Source of the DNA: Pseudomonadales bacterium
GTDB taxonomy: Bacteria > Pseudomonadota > Gammaproteobacteria > Pseudomonadales > Pseudohongiellaceae
Assembly (NCBI GenBank): GCA_023268635.1
Contig: JALQUB010000002.1
Span: 1 to 64,000 of the forward strand
DNA: 64,000 nucleotides
Direction: 5' to 3'
Part shown: positions 52,142 to 62,528 of the stretch, one piece after another
Numbering within the stretch: position 1 is the first letter of the stretch
How the letters are laid out: the number at the start of each line of letters is the position of its first letter
Position numbers and translations under genes: made by a program
Notes under the pieces: generated by a model
The model's database searches: none
What the model saw: only the letters and a program-made list of their open reading frames with translations
Told to the model about the DNA's origin: nothing

Positions 52142-52614
52142 TGTATATCTCCGAGAGTGTCTGACTACCTCGGTAACGCGGAAACGCTGCGGGCAGATTT
52201 TGAGTAAATGTCCGTGAATTTTTATTGTTCGGAGCTTGTTAGTGTCTTGATCACTTGGCGCTCGCGTATTGCAGCGCGAAGGATATTGTCAATACGTTGC
52301 AGATCGAGCGGGTGCAAGTATAGACAGCCGCTGAGGGCTTCGCTGTGACAAATTGTGTAATTCCTGAGGCAAATAGCGTCGAAACGTCATTCTTCCTCTG
52401 TCCTGATTGAATCTTAGTGTCTTATCGGCAGCAATTCAGGCTTCTTTGCCGCTATGTTGTGACACTTTGTGCTGCCCGCCTAGTTCCCTTACACCCATCT
52501 GCTGCTTTGCGCTAAGACACTGAATTGGCGATAATGCATGTCTGTTAAACGACTGGAAAAGCTCGTATTTAATGAGCTTCGGCGCGCCAGAGAAATTTTG
52601 AAAAGGGGAAAAAC
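52142..52614. other. 473-base gene-free divergent region
   Basis: Separates the TonB-receptor gene from etfD. The sequence AGTGTCTT occurs three times: forward within TTAGTGTCTT at 52239-52248 and 52414-52423, and inverted (AAGACACT) at 52514-52521. This may be a repeated regulator site. A loose hairpin CCTGATTG/CAATTCAGG lies at about 52402-52440. No coding frame in it looks real. No clear sigma-70 promoter was found, though one must exist for etfD. Confidence 0.4.
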
Positions 52615-54273
52615 ATGCAACGCGAATCTATGGAAGTTGATGTCGTCATCGTCGGAGCAGGACCTGCGGGCCTATCAACGGCTTGTAAGTTGTTGCAGAT
52701 GGCTCAGGCCGAAGGCAAGGAGATTTCTGTCTGCGTCTTGGAGAAAGGCTCTGAGGTCGGTGCACACATTCTTTCTGGTGCTGTTTTCGAGCCCTCTGCG
52801 CTCAATGAATTGTTCCCCGATTGGAAGGAGCGAGGAGCTCCTCTCAACACACCGGTGACCGGTGATAATGTTTACTATCTTCCTAGCGAGAAGTCGGCGA
52901 TTAAATTCCCAGACCTGATCGTGCCGAAACCCATGCACAACGAAGGGAATTATATTATTTCGCTCGGCAATCTTTGTTCATGGCTTGCGGAGCAGGCGAT
53001 GGAGCTGGGCGCCGAGGTATTTCCTGGTTTTGCGGCGGCGGAAGTTCTCTACAATGACGACGGTTCAGTGCGAGGTGTCGCGACAGGCGACATGGGGGTC
53101 GCGGCAAATGGAGAGCATAAGCCTTCGTTTGAGCCTGGCTTCGAATTCCACGCTAAATATACAATTTTCGCAGAAGGCTGTCGTGGCCACTTGGGTAAGG
53201 AAATTATCGCCAAGTATGAGCTCGATAAGGACAGTGATGCTCAGCACTATGGAATTGGATTAAAGGAAATCTGGGAAATTCCGGAAGAGAATCATAAACA
53301 AGGACTCGTTGTGCACACTGCTGGTTATCCAATGATCGGGGCAAGCTATGCGGGCACGAGTGGCGGTTTCTTATATCACGTCGAAGATAATAAGGTTTCT
53401 CTCGGCTTGATCGTCGATCTCGGTTACAAAAATCCTCACATCAGTCCGTTTGATGAATTCCAGAAATTCAAACACCATCCTGTGATTGAAAAAACACTGC
53501 AAGGTGGTAAGCGTATAAGCTACGGTGCGAGAGCTCTGATTAAGGGTGGGCTCAATTCTCTTCCGAAGATGACGTTCCCTGGCGGATTGTTAATAGGGTG
53601 TGATGCTGGCACGCTCAATGCGGCGAAAATCAAAGGCAGCCACACGGCGATGAAATCGGGCATGTTAGCTGCGGAGTCGCTGTTTGCTGCCTTGTCTGAG
53701 GAGTCGCCAGCACGCGAATTGGTCGATTACAGCGAGCGATTCAAAAATTCTGACCTCTATGAGGAACTACACAAGACACGTAATTTCAGTGCAGGTTTCC
53801 ATAAATTTGGATTCTGGATTGGCAGTGCACTAACCTTCATTGAGCAGAATATCTTGTTCGGCAAGTCTCCGATAACGATCCACGACAATTCCCACGATTA
53901 TGCGCAATTGTTGCCGGCTGATTCTGCGCCAAAAATCGTCTATCCGAAGCCTGACGGCAAGATATCGTTCGACAAGCTATCCTCGGTCTTCTTGTCGAAT
54001 ACGAATCATGCCGAAGATCAACCTTGTCACCTCAAGTTAAAGGACGCTTCGATTCCATTAGAGGTGAACCTGCCAAAATTTGATGAGCCTGCGCAGCGTT
54101 ATTGTCCCGCCGGAGTCTACGAAGTGGTCGAGCAAGCCGATGGCTCGAAGAGTTTCCAGATCAACTCCCAGAATTGCGTTCACTGTAAAACCTGCGACAT
54201 CAAGGATCCATCACAGAATATTCAATGGGTTGTTCCGGAAGGATCTGGTGGTCCGAATTATCCAGGTATGTAA
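52615..54273 (+). CDS. etfD: electron transfer flavoprotein-ubiquinone oxidoreductase
   Basis: Membrane-associated FAD / [4Fe-4S] enzyme that takes electrons from ETF and gives them to ubiquinone. 552 residues. The N-terminal FAD motif is VVIVGAGPAGLSTACKL, followed by EKGSEVGAHILSGAVFEP. The C-terminal ferredoxin-like domain has CPAGVYEV and NCVHCKTCDIKDP, the four cluster Cys. It links acyl-CoA dehydrogenases such as the one at 40747 to respiration. Ends with a strong terminator. Symbol used as in current naming; other sources call it etf-QO. Confidence 0.97.
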   Translation: MQRESMEVDVVIVGAGPAGLSTACKLLQMAQAEGKEISVCVLEKGSEVGAHILSGAVFEPSALNELFPDWKERGAPLNTPVTGDNVYYLPSEKSAIKFPDLIVPKPMHNEGNYIISLGNLCSWLAEQAMELGAEVFPGFAAAEVLYNDDGSVRGVATGDMGVAANGEHKPSFEPGFEFHAKYTIFAEGCRGHLGKEIIAKYELDKDSDAQHYGIGLKEIWEIPEENHKQGLVVHTAGYPMIGASYAGTSGGFLYHVEDNKVSLGLIVDLGYKNPHISPFDEFQKFKHHPVIEKTLQGGKRISYGARALIKGGLNSLPKMTFPGGLLIGCDAGTLNAAKIKGSHTAMKSGMLAAESLFAALSEESPARELVDYSERFKNSDLYEELHKTRNFSAGFHKFGFWIGSALTFIEQNILFGKSPITIHDNSHDYAQLLPADSAPKIVYPKPDGKISFDKLSSVFLSNTNHAEDQPCHLKLKDASIPLEVNLPKFDEPAQRYCPAGVYEVVEQADGSKSFQINSQNCVHCKTCDIKDPSQNIQWVVPEGSGGPNYPGM

Positions 54274-54286
54274 TTCGGCAGTGCGG

Positions 54287-54310
54287 AAAAGGGGCGTCAG
54301 CCCCTTTTTT
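54287..54310 (+). terminator. intrinsic terminator of etfD
   Basis: Stem AAAAGGGGC/GCCCCTTTT with loop GTCA and a run of six T, starting 14 bases after the etfD stop. Confidence 0.9.
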
Positions 54311-54418
54311 CTGGTGCAATATTCTGGAATCCGCATCGCCCGTCAAATTCCCTGCATGGCGCAGGAGCAAACAAAAGAATAAGCTAACTGCGAGCTCCCA
54401 TTGCTTGGAGGTTGCGCC

Positions 54419-55600
54419 ATGAAAAAGCTGTTTTTGACTGCGACACTTCTTCTTTCTGCATTATTCGCGCTGCATGGCTGTGTTGTTATCGATCTAGAAA
54501 GTGAGTTTGAGCATGATGCCCGCTTGCAGGCTCAGATTTTAGATCAGACTAGCGACCACTTTGCCGACATCGATCCTCTATCTCTAAGCGACGAATTGAA
54601 GCAGCGCTTAGATAAATTCGTCGGCTTAGCGCGAGACGACCGAACTCGCATAGAGCGCCTGCAGGATTTTCTGTACGGTGAAAATCAACTCGCCATAGAA
54701 TATTCTGCGGAGCGTACCCATACCGCAATGGAGTTGTACGAGTCGCGTTCCGGCAACTGTCTTTCTGCGATGAATCTGTACGTTGCATTGGCGCGACATC
54801 TTGGGGTCGAGGCGCGATTCCAGCGCGTAGACGTTCAGCCGAGTTGGGATAAACGTGGCGGCCTACTGGTGTTGAGCCAACACATTAATGCGACTGGCCG
54901 ATTCAATCAGACGATCAGATACGTGGTGGATTTCACGCCTGAAATAGCGCTGCAGCAACTCACCTCAAAAATTATTTCCGATAATGAAGCGCGCGCCCTC
55001 TACTTTAATAATTTAGGCGTCGAGCAGTTGGTGGCGGGGCAGTATGAGGTGGCAGTGGATTACTTGAAAAACGCGCTCTTTCTGCAGCCGGACAACGCGA
55101 TATTTTGGAACAATATTGGTGCTTCATTCAGTAGGCTAGGGCGTTATGAGCTAGCCGAATACAGTTATAGGAAGGCTTACGAACTCGATGCGAATAGCTC
55201 GACGGCAATCGCTAATTTGGCGAAATTTTATCGCGCGCAGGGCGATCAGAGGAGAGCGCAGGAATACGAGGTCGCGATCGAAAGATTTAATCAGAAAAAT
55301 CCCTATTATCATTACGCGCAGGGTTCAATCGCCTACGAGCGCGGCGCGCTTGCCGACGCGCGAGCTTCCTTCGAAAGAGCGATCGAGCTAAAAGAAGAAG
55401 AGCCAGATTTTTATATCGCTTTGAGCGAAGTGGTTTTCGCTCAGGGAAATCTTCCCGAGGCCCGAAAGCTACGCCGTGAGGCAGATGATTTGGTGCGACG
55501 CAATGCCGATATCTATCGTCCGAGCGAGGCGAGGTTGAGAGTATTAGGCGGTGACGAGGCAAAGAGCGCGGAGCCCTTGTCCGGCGAAAAAGGGGAGTAA
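54419..55600 (+). CDS. TPR lipoprotein with transglutaminase-like domain
   Basis: 393 residues. The start ATG at 54419 follows TTGGAGG. A lipoprotein signal MKKLFLTATLLLSALFALHG-C gives Cys22 as the acylated residue; Val at +2/+3 suggests the outer membrane. Residues about 90-190 look like a transglutaminase/cysteine-peptidase core: the Cys in SGNCLSAMNLYVALARHLG and the His in LSQHINA. The rest holds about five TPR units (NNLGVEQLVAGQYEVAVDYL, NNIGASFSRLGRYELAEYSY and others). Role unknown; similar lipoproteins act in envelope assembly or peptidoglycan upkeep. Confidence 0.83.
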   Translation: MKKLFLTATLLLSALFALHGCVVIDLESEFEHDARLQAQILDQTSDHFADIDPLSLSDELKQRLDKFVGLARDDRTRIERLQDFLYGENQLAIEYSAERTHTAMELYESRSGNCLSAMNLYVALARHLGVEARFQRVDVQPSWDKRGGLLVLSQHINATGRFNQTIRYVVDFTPEIALQQLTSKIISDNEARALYFNNLGVEQLVAGQYEVAVDYLKNALFLQPDNAIFWNNIGASFSRLGRYELAEYSYRKAYELDANSSTAIANLAKFYRAQGDQRRAQEYEVAIERFNQKNPYYHYAQGSIAYERGALADARASFERAIELKEEEPDFYIALSEVVFAQGNLPEARKLRREADDLVRRNADIYRPSEARLRVLGGDEAKSAEPLSGEKGE

Positions 55601-55648
55601 CTCGGCAAGCCTGCGCGCTAGGCGCGCTTGCTTGCTTTGTTTCGACTG

Positions 55649-57532
55649 CTAGCTGATATCGCTAGCAAAAATGAAGGGCTTCACTAGGTCTTGTACCGCG
55701 TCGATTTGCGACTTGTCCTGTGTCGCTATCTTGATGACGAGACCTCGCTTCTTCTCATTTTCGCTAGTCACTGTCGCTTCTATTCCGGCTCCGTCGAGAA
55801 GTTTGTTGACCACTTCTTCACTGATGCGCTGTCTTAAGGTGGGACGGAATATTTTACCCACTGCCGTGAGCGGCATCTCATCGATGAAATCGATGCGCTT
55901 CGGGATAGCAGCCCGTTCAGAAATTATTCCCGCCGCGTAGTCGATTAGTTCTTGTTCGCTGAGGGTGCTGCCTTTGACGCGTACCACATAGGCCATGGGT
56001 AATTCACCGGTGTAGGCGTCAGGAAGTCCGATTGCCACAGAGGTGACAACGTCTGGATGTGAGTTGATCGGTTCTTCGATAAGCTCAGGGTCGATGTTAT
56101 GACCGCTGCGGATAATCAGGTCTTTAGCGCGCCCGGACAGGAAGAGGCAGTCGTTCTCATCTAGATAACCTAAGTCGCCGGTGTTGAACCAACCATCTTC
56201 TATCCACGCATTGTTGTTGTCGGCCTCAACTTTATAGCCCGCAAAAACTTGCGGACCCTTCACCAAGATAACGCCGCTTTCTCCCAGTTCGCAATTTTTG
56301 GTCACCGTCGCACCATCAAGGTGTGCGATGCGAATTTGCGAATAGGGGACGCGCATGCCGACGCTGCCGGGGGGCTGGTCAATTGGTGCACGGCTGATTA
56401 GGGCGGTAGTTTCCGTCATGCCGTAACCATTGCCGATATCAACATTGAATCGTTTTTCGAAGCTGAGTTCGAATGGGTGAGATAACGGGGCGGCACCGGA
56501 GTTGATGTTGGTGAGACTGGAAATATCGGCGTCTCCTACAGGTATCTCTGATAATGCCATAAGCACGGTAGGTACTGCTGAAATTTGCTTTACTTTGAAG
56601 CGCTCGATCAATTTCCAAATATTCGGCATGGCAGTCGGTGAGCGGAAGCCCGAAGGAGTCATGAGGAAGATTCGGTAACCTACTGCGAACGATGCAATAC
56701 CTTGGATTATGCAACCATATATGTGGAAGAGGGGCAGGCCACACAGAACCGTGTGATGCTCCATATGTGCCGTATAAACCTGCATGAGTTGACCGAGAAA
56801 GGCCATATTGCCATGGGTTAGTTGGGCGAGTTTTGGTCGTCCTGTGGTGCCTCCGGTGTGGAAATAGGCAGCAATCTGGTCGGCGGCGAAGCGGCGGTTA
56901 CTGTCTAGGCTCTGAGAGTTCATCTCGGCGATTGCTGAATCAAAGTCGTGCAGCGTGAGTGATGAGTCTTCGGGCAGTGTCGCGGACGGGTCACACATGC
57001 CGGGGAAGTTGACTGCGAGTAGAGTTGTCACCGTGCCGCTCATTGCGGCTGCTGCGATGGATTTTTCCCAGATATCTGTAGCGGGAGATTTGCCTAAGCA
57101 AATAATGACCTTCGATTCCGCGGCTGAAATTATCTCAGCCATGTGCTCGGCTTCTAACATGGGGTTGATAGGGTTCGCGATGCCGGCCGCCTGTGCCCCC
57201 CAGATCGCAAAATGTGTCTGTGGAAGCACGGGCAGAATGATCGATACTGAATCATTCGTCTCTATGCCTAATGAGTGGAGTAGATTCGCCGTGCGAGTTA
57301 TTTGCTCGCCGAGTTCAGTAAATGTTGTCGATTGTTCAGGTTCGTCGGGTAGACCCTGTAGCAAAAATTCGAGGGCGTGCCCTTCGCGGAATTGCTGCGC
57401 TGCATGCATCAGTAATTCATAGCTGTTCGTGAACGGGAATTGCTCGTAGATAGGCGTTTTTTCGAACTCGCGGACACTTTCGATGGTTTCCATAATCGGT
57501 TCGGGAAGGGGGCGGTTACTCATGTCGATCAA
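55649..57532 (-). CDS. acyl-CoA synthetase (AMP-forming)
   Basis: ANL-superfamily ligase, about 627 residues. The AMP-binding P-loop is YFHTGGTTGRPK, the core motif GYGMTETTALIS, and the hinge region GYLDENDCLFLSGRAKDLI; the C-terminal Lys motif is in LTAVGKIFRP. It activates an acid to acyl-CoA; chain length is not readable from sequence. After the standard C-terminal subdomain there is an extra 50-residue tail ending at residue 627. The start is uncertain: TTG at 57532 has GGAGAG seven bases upstream, ATG at 57523 and TTG at 57547 are alternatives. Confidence 0.88.
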   Translation of the reverse strand: MIDMSNRPLPEPIMETIESVREFEKTPIYEQFPFTNSYELLMHAAQQFREGHALEFLLQGLPDEPEQSTTFTELGEQITRTANLLHSLGIETNDSVSIILPVLPQTHFAIWGAQAAGIANPINPMLEAEHMAEIISAAESKVIICLGKSPATDIWEKSIAAAAMSGTVTTLLAVNFPGMCDPSATLPEDSSLTLHDFDSAIAEMNSQSLDSNRRFAADQIAAYFHTGGTTGRPKLAQLTHGNMAFLGQLMQVYTAHMEHHTVLCGLPLFHIYGCIIQGIASFAVGYRIFLMTPSGFRSPTAMPNIWKLIERFKVKQISAVPTVLMALSEIPVGDADISSLTNINSGAAPLSHPFELSFEKRFNVDIGNGYGMTETTALISRAPIDQPPGSVGMRVPYSQIRIAHLDGATVTKNCELGESGVILVKGPQVFAGYKVEADNNNAWIEDGWFNTGDLGYLDENDCLFLSGRAKDLIIRSGHNIDPELIEEPINSHPDVVTSVAIGLPDAYTGELPMAYVVRVKGSTLSEQELIDYAAGIISERAAIPKRIDFIDEMPLTAVGKIFRPTLRQRISEEVVNKLLDGAGIEATVTSENEKKRGLVIKIATQDKSQIDAVQDLVKPFIFASDIS

Positions 57533-57639
57533 AAGACTACTCTCCAATTCAATTTTTTTTCAGGCAACAGGTTATAGCACGAACATATGGCTCGAGCTAG
57601 GCGGGCGCCTGGCTAGAAAAATCGTTTAGAGAAGAGTGC

Positions 57640-58614
57640 TTAGGCTTGACGGGCGACAGAGAAAGCGGCGAGCGTGGCTAGCGCCTCTTTGTGGGCAGAG
57701 TCTGGCAGCGATTTTAAAGACGCGAGTGCCAAATCAGCTTGTTCCTGGGCTTTGTTGCGCGTGTAATCTAGCGAGCCACTGGCGCTCACGATGGCGATGA
57801 CACGATTGAGTGTTTCGGGTTCAAGAGGCGTTTTGTTGCTGAGGCATTCACGAATCAGCTTGGCCTCTTCTTGGTTGCACTGTGTCATCGCATGAATTAG
57901 CGGCAGGGTGGGTTTGCCTTCAGCAAGGTCGTCGCCGACATTCTTGCCTAGGCTCGCTGCATCGCCATCATAGTCTAAGGCGTCGTCGATGAGTTGGAAG
58001 GCGATACCAATATGCGTGCCAAAGTTGCGCAGCGCTTCCTGAATGGCAGCATCGGCCTCAGCGAGTATGGCACCGCAATGAGCGGCGGCTTCGAACAGGA
58101 TCGCCGTTTTGTTATGGATTACCTGCATATAACTCGCCTCGGTAGAGGCTGGATTATTCTTATTAATGAGCTGTAACACTTCACCTTCGGCTATTTTATT
58201 GGTCGTGTCAGCCATAATCTCCATGATGCGCATGTCGCCGATCTTGACGAGCAGCTGGAATGCGCGGGAATAGATAAAGTCGCCGACCAAAACACTGGAC
58301 GGGTTATTCCATTCGGCATTAACCGTAGGTCGGCCACGGCGCAGTTCCGACATATCGACAACATCGTCATGCAGCAATGTCGCCGTATGAATGAACTCAA
58401 TGACCGAAGCCAGTGCAATGGGAGATTCCGCTTGCGAGCCACAGCAGCGTGCAGCGAGCAATACCAGGATCGGGCGTAGGCGCTTGCCTCCGGCATCGAC
58501 GATGTAGTGTCCAATATTCTCGACGAGAGGAACCTGCGAATGGAGCTGATCGACGATGTATTGGTCGACGGCGTCCATATCGGTGGCAACGGCTGATCGG
58601 ATGGATTGATACAT
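57640..58614 (-). CDS. ispB: octaprenyl (polyprenyl) diphosphate synthase
   Basis: Makes the isoprenoid tail of ubiquinone from FPP and IPP. 324 residues, E. coli length. Both Asp-rich motifs are present: DDVVDMSELRRGRP (about residue 84) and DDALDYDGD (about residue 212). The N-terminal GGKRLRPIL is also typical. Divergent from rplU, the usual context. Its promoter is at 58653-58681. Confidence 0.96.
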   Translation of the reverse strand: MYQSIRSAVATDMDAVDQYIVDQLHSQVPLVENIGHYIVDAGGKRLRPILVLLAARCCGSQAESPIALASVIEFIHTATLLHDDVVDMSELRRGRPTVNAEWNNPSSVLVGDFIYSRAFQLLVKIGDMRIMEIMADTTNKIAEGEVLQLINKNNPASTEASYMQVIHNKTAILFEAAAHCGAILAEADAAIQEALRNFGTHIGIAFQLIDDALDYDGDAASLGKNVGDDLAEGKPTLPLIHAMTQCNQEEAKLIRECLSNKTPLEPETLNRVIAIVSASGSLDYTRNKAQEQADLALASLKSLPDSAHKEALATLAAFSVARQA

Positions 58615-58652
58615 GCGAGTTATCGGGCCCTAGGGAACAATTTGAGGGCAGC

Positions 58653-58681
58653 ATGCTAGGGAGAGGGGCTGTCTCTGTCAA
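58653..58681 (-). promoter_or_regulatory. sigma-70 promoter of ispB
   Basis: On the minus strand a perfect -35 TTGACA and -10 TAGCAT, exactly 17 bases apart; the -10 ends 39 bases before the ispB start. Confidence 0.75.
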
Positions 58682-58830
58682 GCGGCCTTGTTTGATGTCG
58701 ACTTGTTTGAAACTTCCGTTGTGGTGGCTTGTTTGGCACTTAAACGCCTCTCCAGAGGCCGCGTCATAGCTGGATATTGGTATTTTTGGTGTTCTTTTTC
58801 TCTTATAGTGCTATTTCGCGTGTTTTCCCC

Positions 58831-58859
58831 TTGCCTAGGCCCCCAGACTTCCGTAAAAT
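58831..58859 (+). promoter_or_regulatory. sigma-70 promoter of rplU-rpmA
   Basis: -35 TTGCCT at 58831-58836 and -10 TAAAAT at 58854-58859, 17 bases apart, 57 bases before rplU. Confidence 0.7.
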
Positions 58860-58916
58860 CCCCGCCCCTATATGGAATGGGTCCAATGTCCATTCGTAGC
58901 GGTCTCGGAGAGTAAT

Positions 58917-59228
58917 ATGTACGCGGTAATAGTGAGTGGCGGTAAGCAGCACAGGGTCAAGGAAGGCGAGACGCTGAAGCTAGAGAAACTAGAAGTCGCC
59001 ACGGGCGAAGTCGTCCAGTTTGATAAGGTCCTCATGGTAGGTGAAGGCGAATCTGTGAAGATTGGTGCTCCTTATGTCGAAGGCGGTCAGGTTACTGCAG
59101 AAGTGACTGCACAAGGCCGTGCCGACAAGGTTCAGATCATCAAGTTCAATCGCCGCAAGCATTTCCGCAAGCAGCAAGGACACCGACAGTGGTTCACGGA
59201 AGTGAAGATCACTGGTATTAAAGGATAA
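58917..59228 (+). CDS. rplU: 50S ribosomal protein L21
   Basis: 103 residues beginning [18 protein letters not shown], the L21 signature; the C-terminal part [21 protein letters not shown] is also typical. The ATG at 58917 has GGAG upstream; a longer in-frame start at 58872 adds 15 residues without family support. Operon with rpmA (14-base gap). Confidence 0.98.
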   Translation: MYAVIVSGGKQHRVKEGETLKLEKLEVATGEVVQFDKVLMVGEGESVKIGAPYVEGGQVTAEVTAQGRADKVQIIKFNRRKHFRKQQGHRQWFTEVKITGIKG

Positions 59229-59242
59229 GCAGGAGTTAGGTC

Positions 59243-59500
59243 ATGGCACATAAGAAAGCAGGCGGTAGTACTAATAACGGCCGCGATTCCATATCCAAAC
59301 GCCTCGGCGTTAAGCTCTTCGGCGGACAAGCTGCACGAGCTGGTAATATCATCGTTCGTCAGCGTGGCACACGATTCCACGCAGGTGAAAATGTAGGTTG
59401 TGGTAAAGACCACACTCTTTTCGCAAAGGCTGACGGCGTGGTTAAGTTTGTAGTGAAAGGACCTCATAACCGTAAATTCGTCACTATCGAAGCGGTTTAA
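59243..59500 (+). CDS. rpmA: 50S ribosomal protein L27
   Basis: 85 residues starting [16 protein letters not shown], so it has the direct N-terminus (no cleaved extension as in Firmicutes). L27's flexible N-terminus reaches the peptidyl transferase centre. Ends the rplU operon at a terminator, which separates it from obgE. Confidence 0.98.
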   Translation: MAHKKAGGSTNNGRDSISKRLGVKLFGGQAARAGNIIVRQRGTRFHAGENVGCGKDHTLFAKADGVVKFVVKGPHNRKFVTIEAV

Positions 59501-59537
59501 GACTCCGGGTCCTGAGGGACCTAGTGAGTTGAGCTAA

Positions 59538-60800
<1,263 letters not shown>

Positions 60801-60836
60801 TCTAGTTGTCACCTCTAAGTTCATGAGAAATAAGGA

Positions 60837-61958
60837 ATGAGAGATAAAATCAGGCAGGCAAAACGCTGGGTAGTGAAAGTTGGAAGCTCCCTGGTGACCA
60901 ATAATGGCTTAGGCTTAGACCTCGCTGCGATTGAGACTTGGGCGGGACAATTAGTTGCGCTTCGTGAGCAGGGGATTCAGGTGATATTGGTTTCCTCGGG
61001 CGCAGTCGCCGAGGGCGTTGCTCGACTCGGACTCACAGAACGCCCCAGTCAAGTTCATCTACAACAGGCGGCGGCGGCCGTGGGGCAGATGGGTTTGGTG
61101 CAGGCCTATGAGAGTTGTTTTGGTCGCTTCGGCGTCCGCGCTGCACAAATTCTCCTCACCCACGAAGATCTGTCTGACAGGACGCGCTATCTCAACGCTC
61201 GCTCCACGCTGTCGACTCTGCTCGAGATGGGCGTGGTGCCGGTCGTGAACGAGAACGATACGGTCGCGACTGCGGAGATATGTCTCGGCGATAATGACAC
61301 GCTCGCCTCACTCGTTTCGAATCTAGTCAATGCGGACGCTATGGTGTTGCTGACAGATCAAGATGGACTGTATACGGCAGATCCTCGTGCGAACGCGGGG
61401 GCGGAACTAATCTCTACGGGTTCAGCTGTGGATGCCAGTCTCATGGCGATGGCGGGTTCAGGAGGCAGTCTAGGGCGAGGTGGAATGCGCACCAAACTCT
61501 CCGCGGCACGATTAGCCGCTCGTTCCGGAACCAATACGATCATTGCCAATGGGCGAGAGCGAGACGTCCTCCTGCGATTGCGCGGGGGGGAGGAGATCGG
61601 CACCTTGCTCGAGGCCGATTGTGAGCCCATTGCGGCTCGCAAGCGTTGGCTTGCTAGCCAATTATCTACTCAAGGGGAGCTGGTGCTCGACGATGGCGCT
61701 GTCCGAGTGCTCAAAGAATCGGGTAAAAGTTTGCTAGCGGTGGGCATTGTCGAGGTCAGTGGCGTGTTCAATCGTGGCGAAGTTGTGGTGTGTCGTGATC
61801 GCCAGGGAAGAGAGATAGCTCGTGGCTTAATCAACTACAGTGCTGCCGAAGTTGAACGACTGAAGGGTGTGAGTAGCGTAAAAATCTCGTCGATGCTGGG
61901 ATATGACGGTGAGGATGAGATTATCCATCGAGATAATCTGATTCTTGCTGAGAATTGA
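60837..61958 (+). CDS. proB: glutamate 5-kinase
   Basis: First enzyme of proline synthesis; phosphorylates glutamate. 373 residues: amino-acid-kinase domain ([36 protein letters not shown]) and a C-terminal PUA domain (about residue 280 on; [22 protein letters not shown]). It begins 37 bases after obgE and ends at a strong terminator. proA is not in the window. Confidence 0.97.
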   Translation: MRDKIRQAKRWVVKVGSSLVTNNGLGLDLAAIETWAGQLVALREQGIQVILVSSGAVAEGVARLGLTERPSQVHLQQAAAAVGQMGLVQAYESCFGRFGVRAAQILLTHEDLSDRTRYLNARSTLSTLLEMGVVPVVNENDTVATAEICLGDNDTLASLVSNLVNADAMVLLTDQDGLYTADPRANAGAELISTGSAVDASLMAMAGSGGSLGRGGMRTKLSAARLAARSGTNTIIANGRERDVLLRLRGGEEIGTLLEADCEPIAARKRWLASQLSTQGELVLDDGAVRVLKESGKSLLAVGIVEVSGVFNRGEVVVCRDRQGREIARGLINYSAAEVERLKGVSSVKISSMLGYDGEDEIIHRDNLILAEN

Positions 61959-61995
61959 TATTATTCCGATATCGCTAAATTTCACTCACAAACAC

Positions 61996-62028
61996 AAAAA
62001 AGCCGGCTATTGCCGGCTATTTTTTTTT
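61996..62028. terminator. bidirectional terminator between proB and rpsT
   Basis: Stem AGCCGGC/GCCGGCT with loop TATT, flanked by an A-run on the left and a T-run on the right, so it works for both convergent genes. Confidence 0.92.
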
Positions 62029-62051
62029 AGCGATTCTTGCTAGGGCTGATG

Positions 62052-62318
62052 TTAGGCCTGGAGGGCCTTGATCGCACTATTCAGGCGGCTCTTGTGACGT
62101 GCAGCCTTGTTTTTGTGGATAATGCCGCGATCGGCCATGCGATCGATTACAGGCACGGCCGTGTTATATGCGGCTGTTGCAGTAGCGTGGTCGCCTCCGA
62201 TGATGGCTGCGTCTACTTTCTTAATGTAGGTACGAACCATAGAGCGGAATGACGCGTTGTGACGGCGACGGACTTCGCTTTGCTTAGCGCGCTTACGGGC
62301 TTGTGCAGAATTGGCCAA
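62052..62318 (-). CDS. rpsT: 30S ribosomal protein S20
   Basis: 88 residues starting [21 protein letters not shown], very basic, all helical, the S20 signature; ends [20 protein letters not shown]. Divergent from murJ, the usual neighbour. Driven by a good promoter at 62398-62426 with a leader of about 70 bases. Confidence 0.98.
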   Translation of the reverse strand: MANSAQARKRAKQSEVRRRHNASFRSMVRTYIKKVDAAIIGGDHATATAAYNTAVPVIDRMADRGIIHKNKAARHKSRLNSAIKALQA

Positions 62319-62397
62319 TTGTGACTCCTAATTTCTCAAATATCTGTTTTGTCTGGTTAAATAATGCATTCGATGAGCATTAATTTTAGAGCGCGAC

Positions 62398-62426
62398 ACT
62401 ATGCCGCGTGCGGCCTTGCTTGTCAA
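62398..62426 (-). promoter_or_regulatory. sigma-70 promoter of rpsT
   Basis: Perfect -35 TTGACA and -10 CATAGT on the minus strand with a 17-base spacer. Confidence 0.7.
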
Positions 62427-62528
62427 GCAGCGCGAGGGGTCTTTTCTCTGTAGTTATTGTGGGTTATGTCCGATACCCTTGCAAACGAGAACCCGCGCAT
62501 GCGCACGAAAATGAGAGAACAGCCTGCT

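Larger units (their letters stand above)
58615..58916. other. 302-base divergent ispB-rplU region
   Basis: Holds the ispB promoter (58653-58681, minus) and the rplU promoter (58831-58859, plus). Between them CTTGTTTG occurs three times on the plus strand, starting at 58687, 58702 and 58728, upstream of both promoters; meaning unknown. Confidence 0.5.

Noticed and set aside
52538..52858. Short basic frame MSVKRLEKLVFNELRRAREI just before and into etfD
   Set aside because: It has no good ribosome site and runs into etfD in another frame, where its composition becomes that of a shadow.
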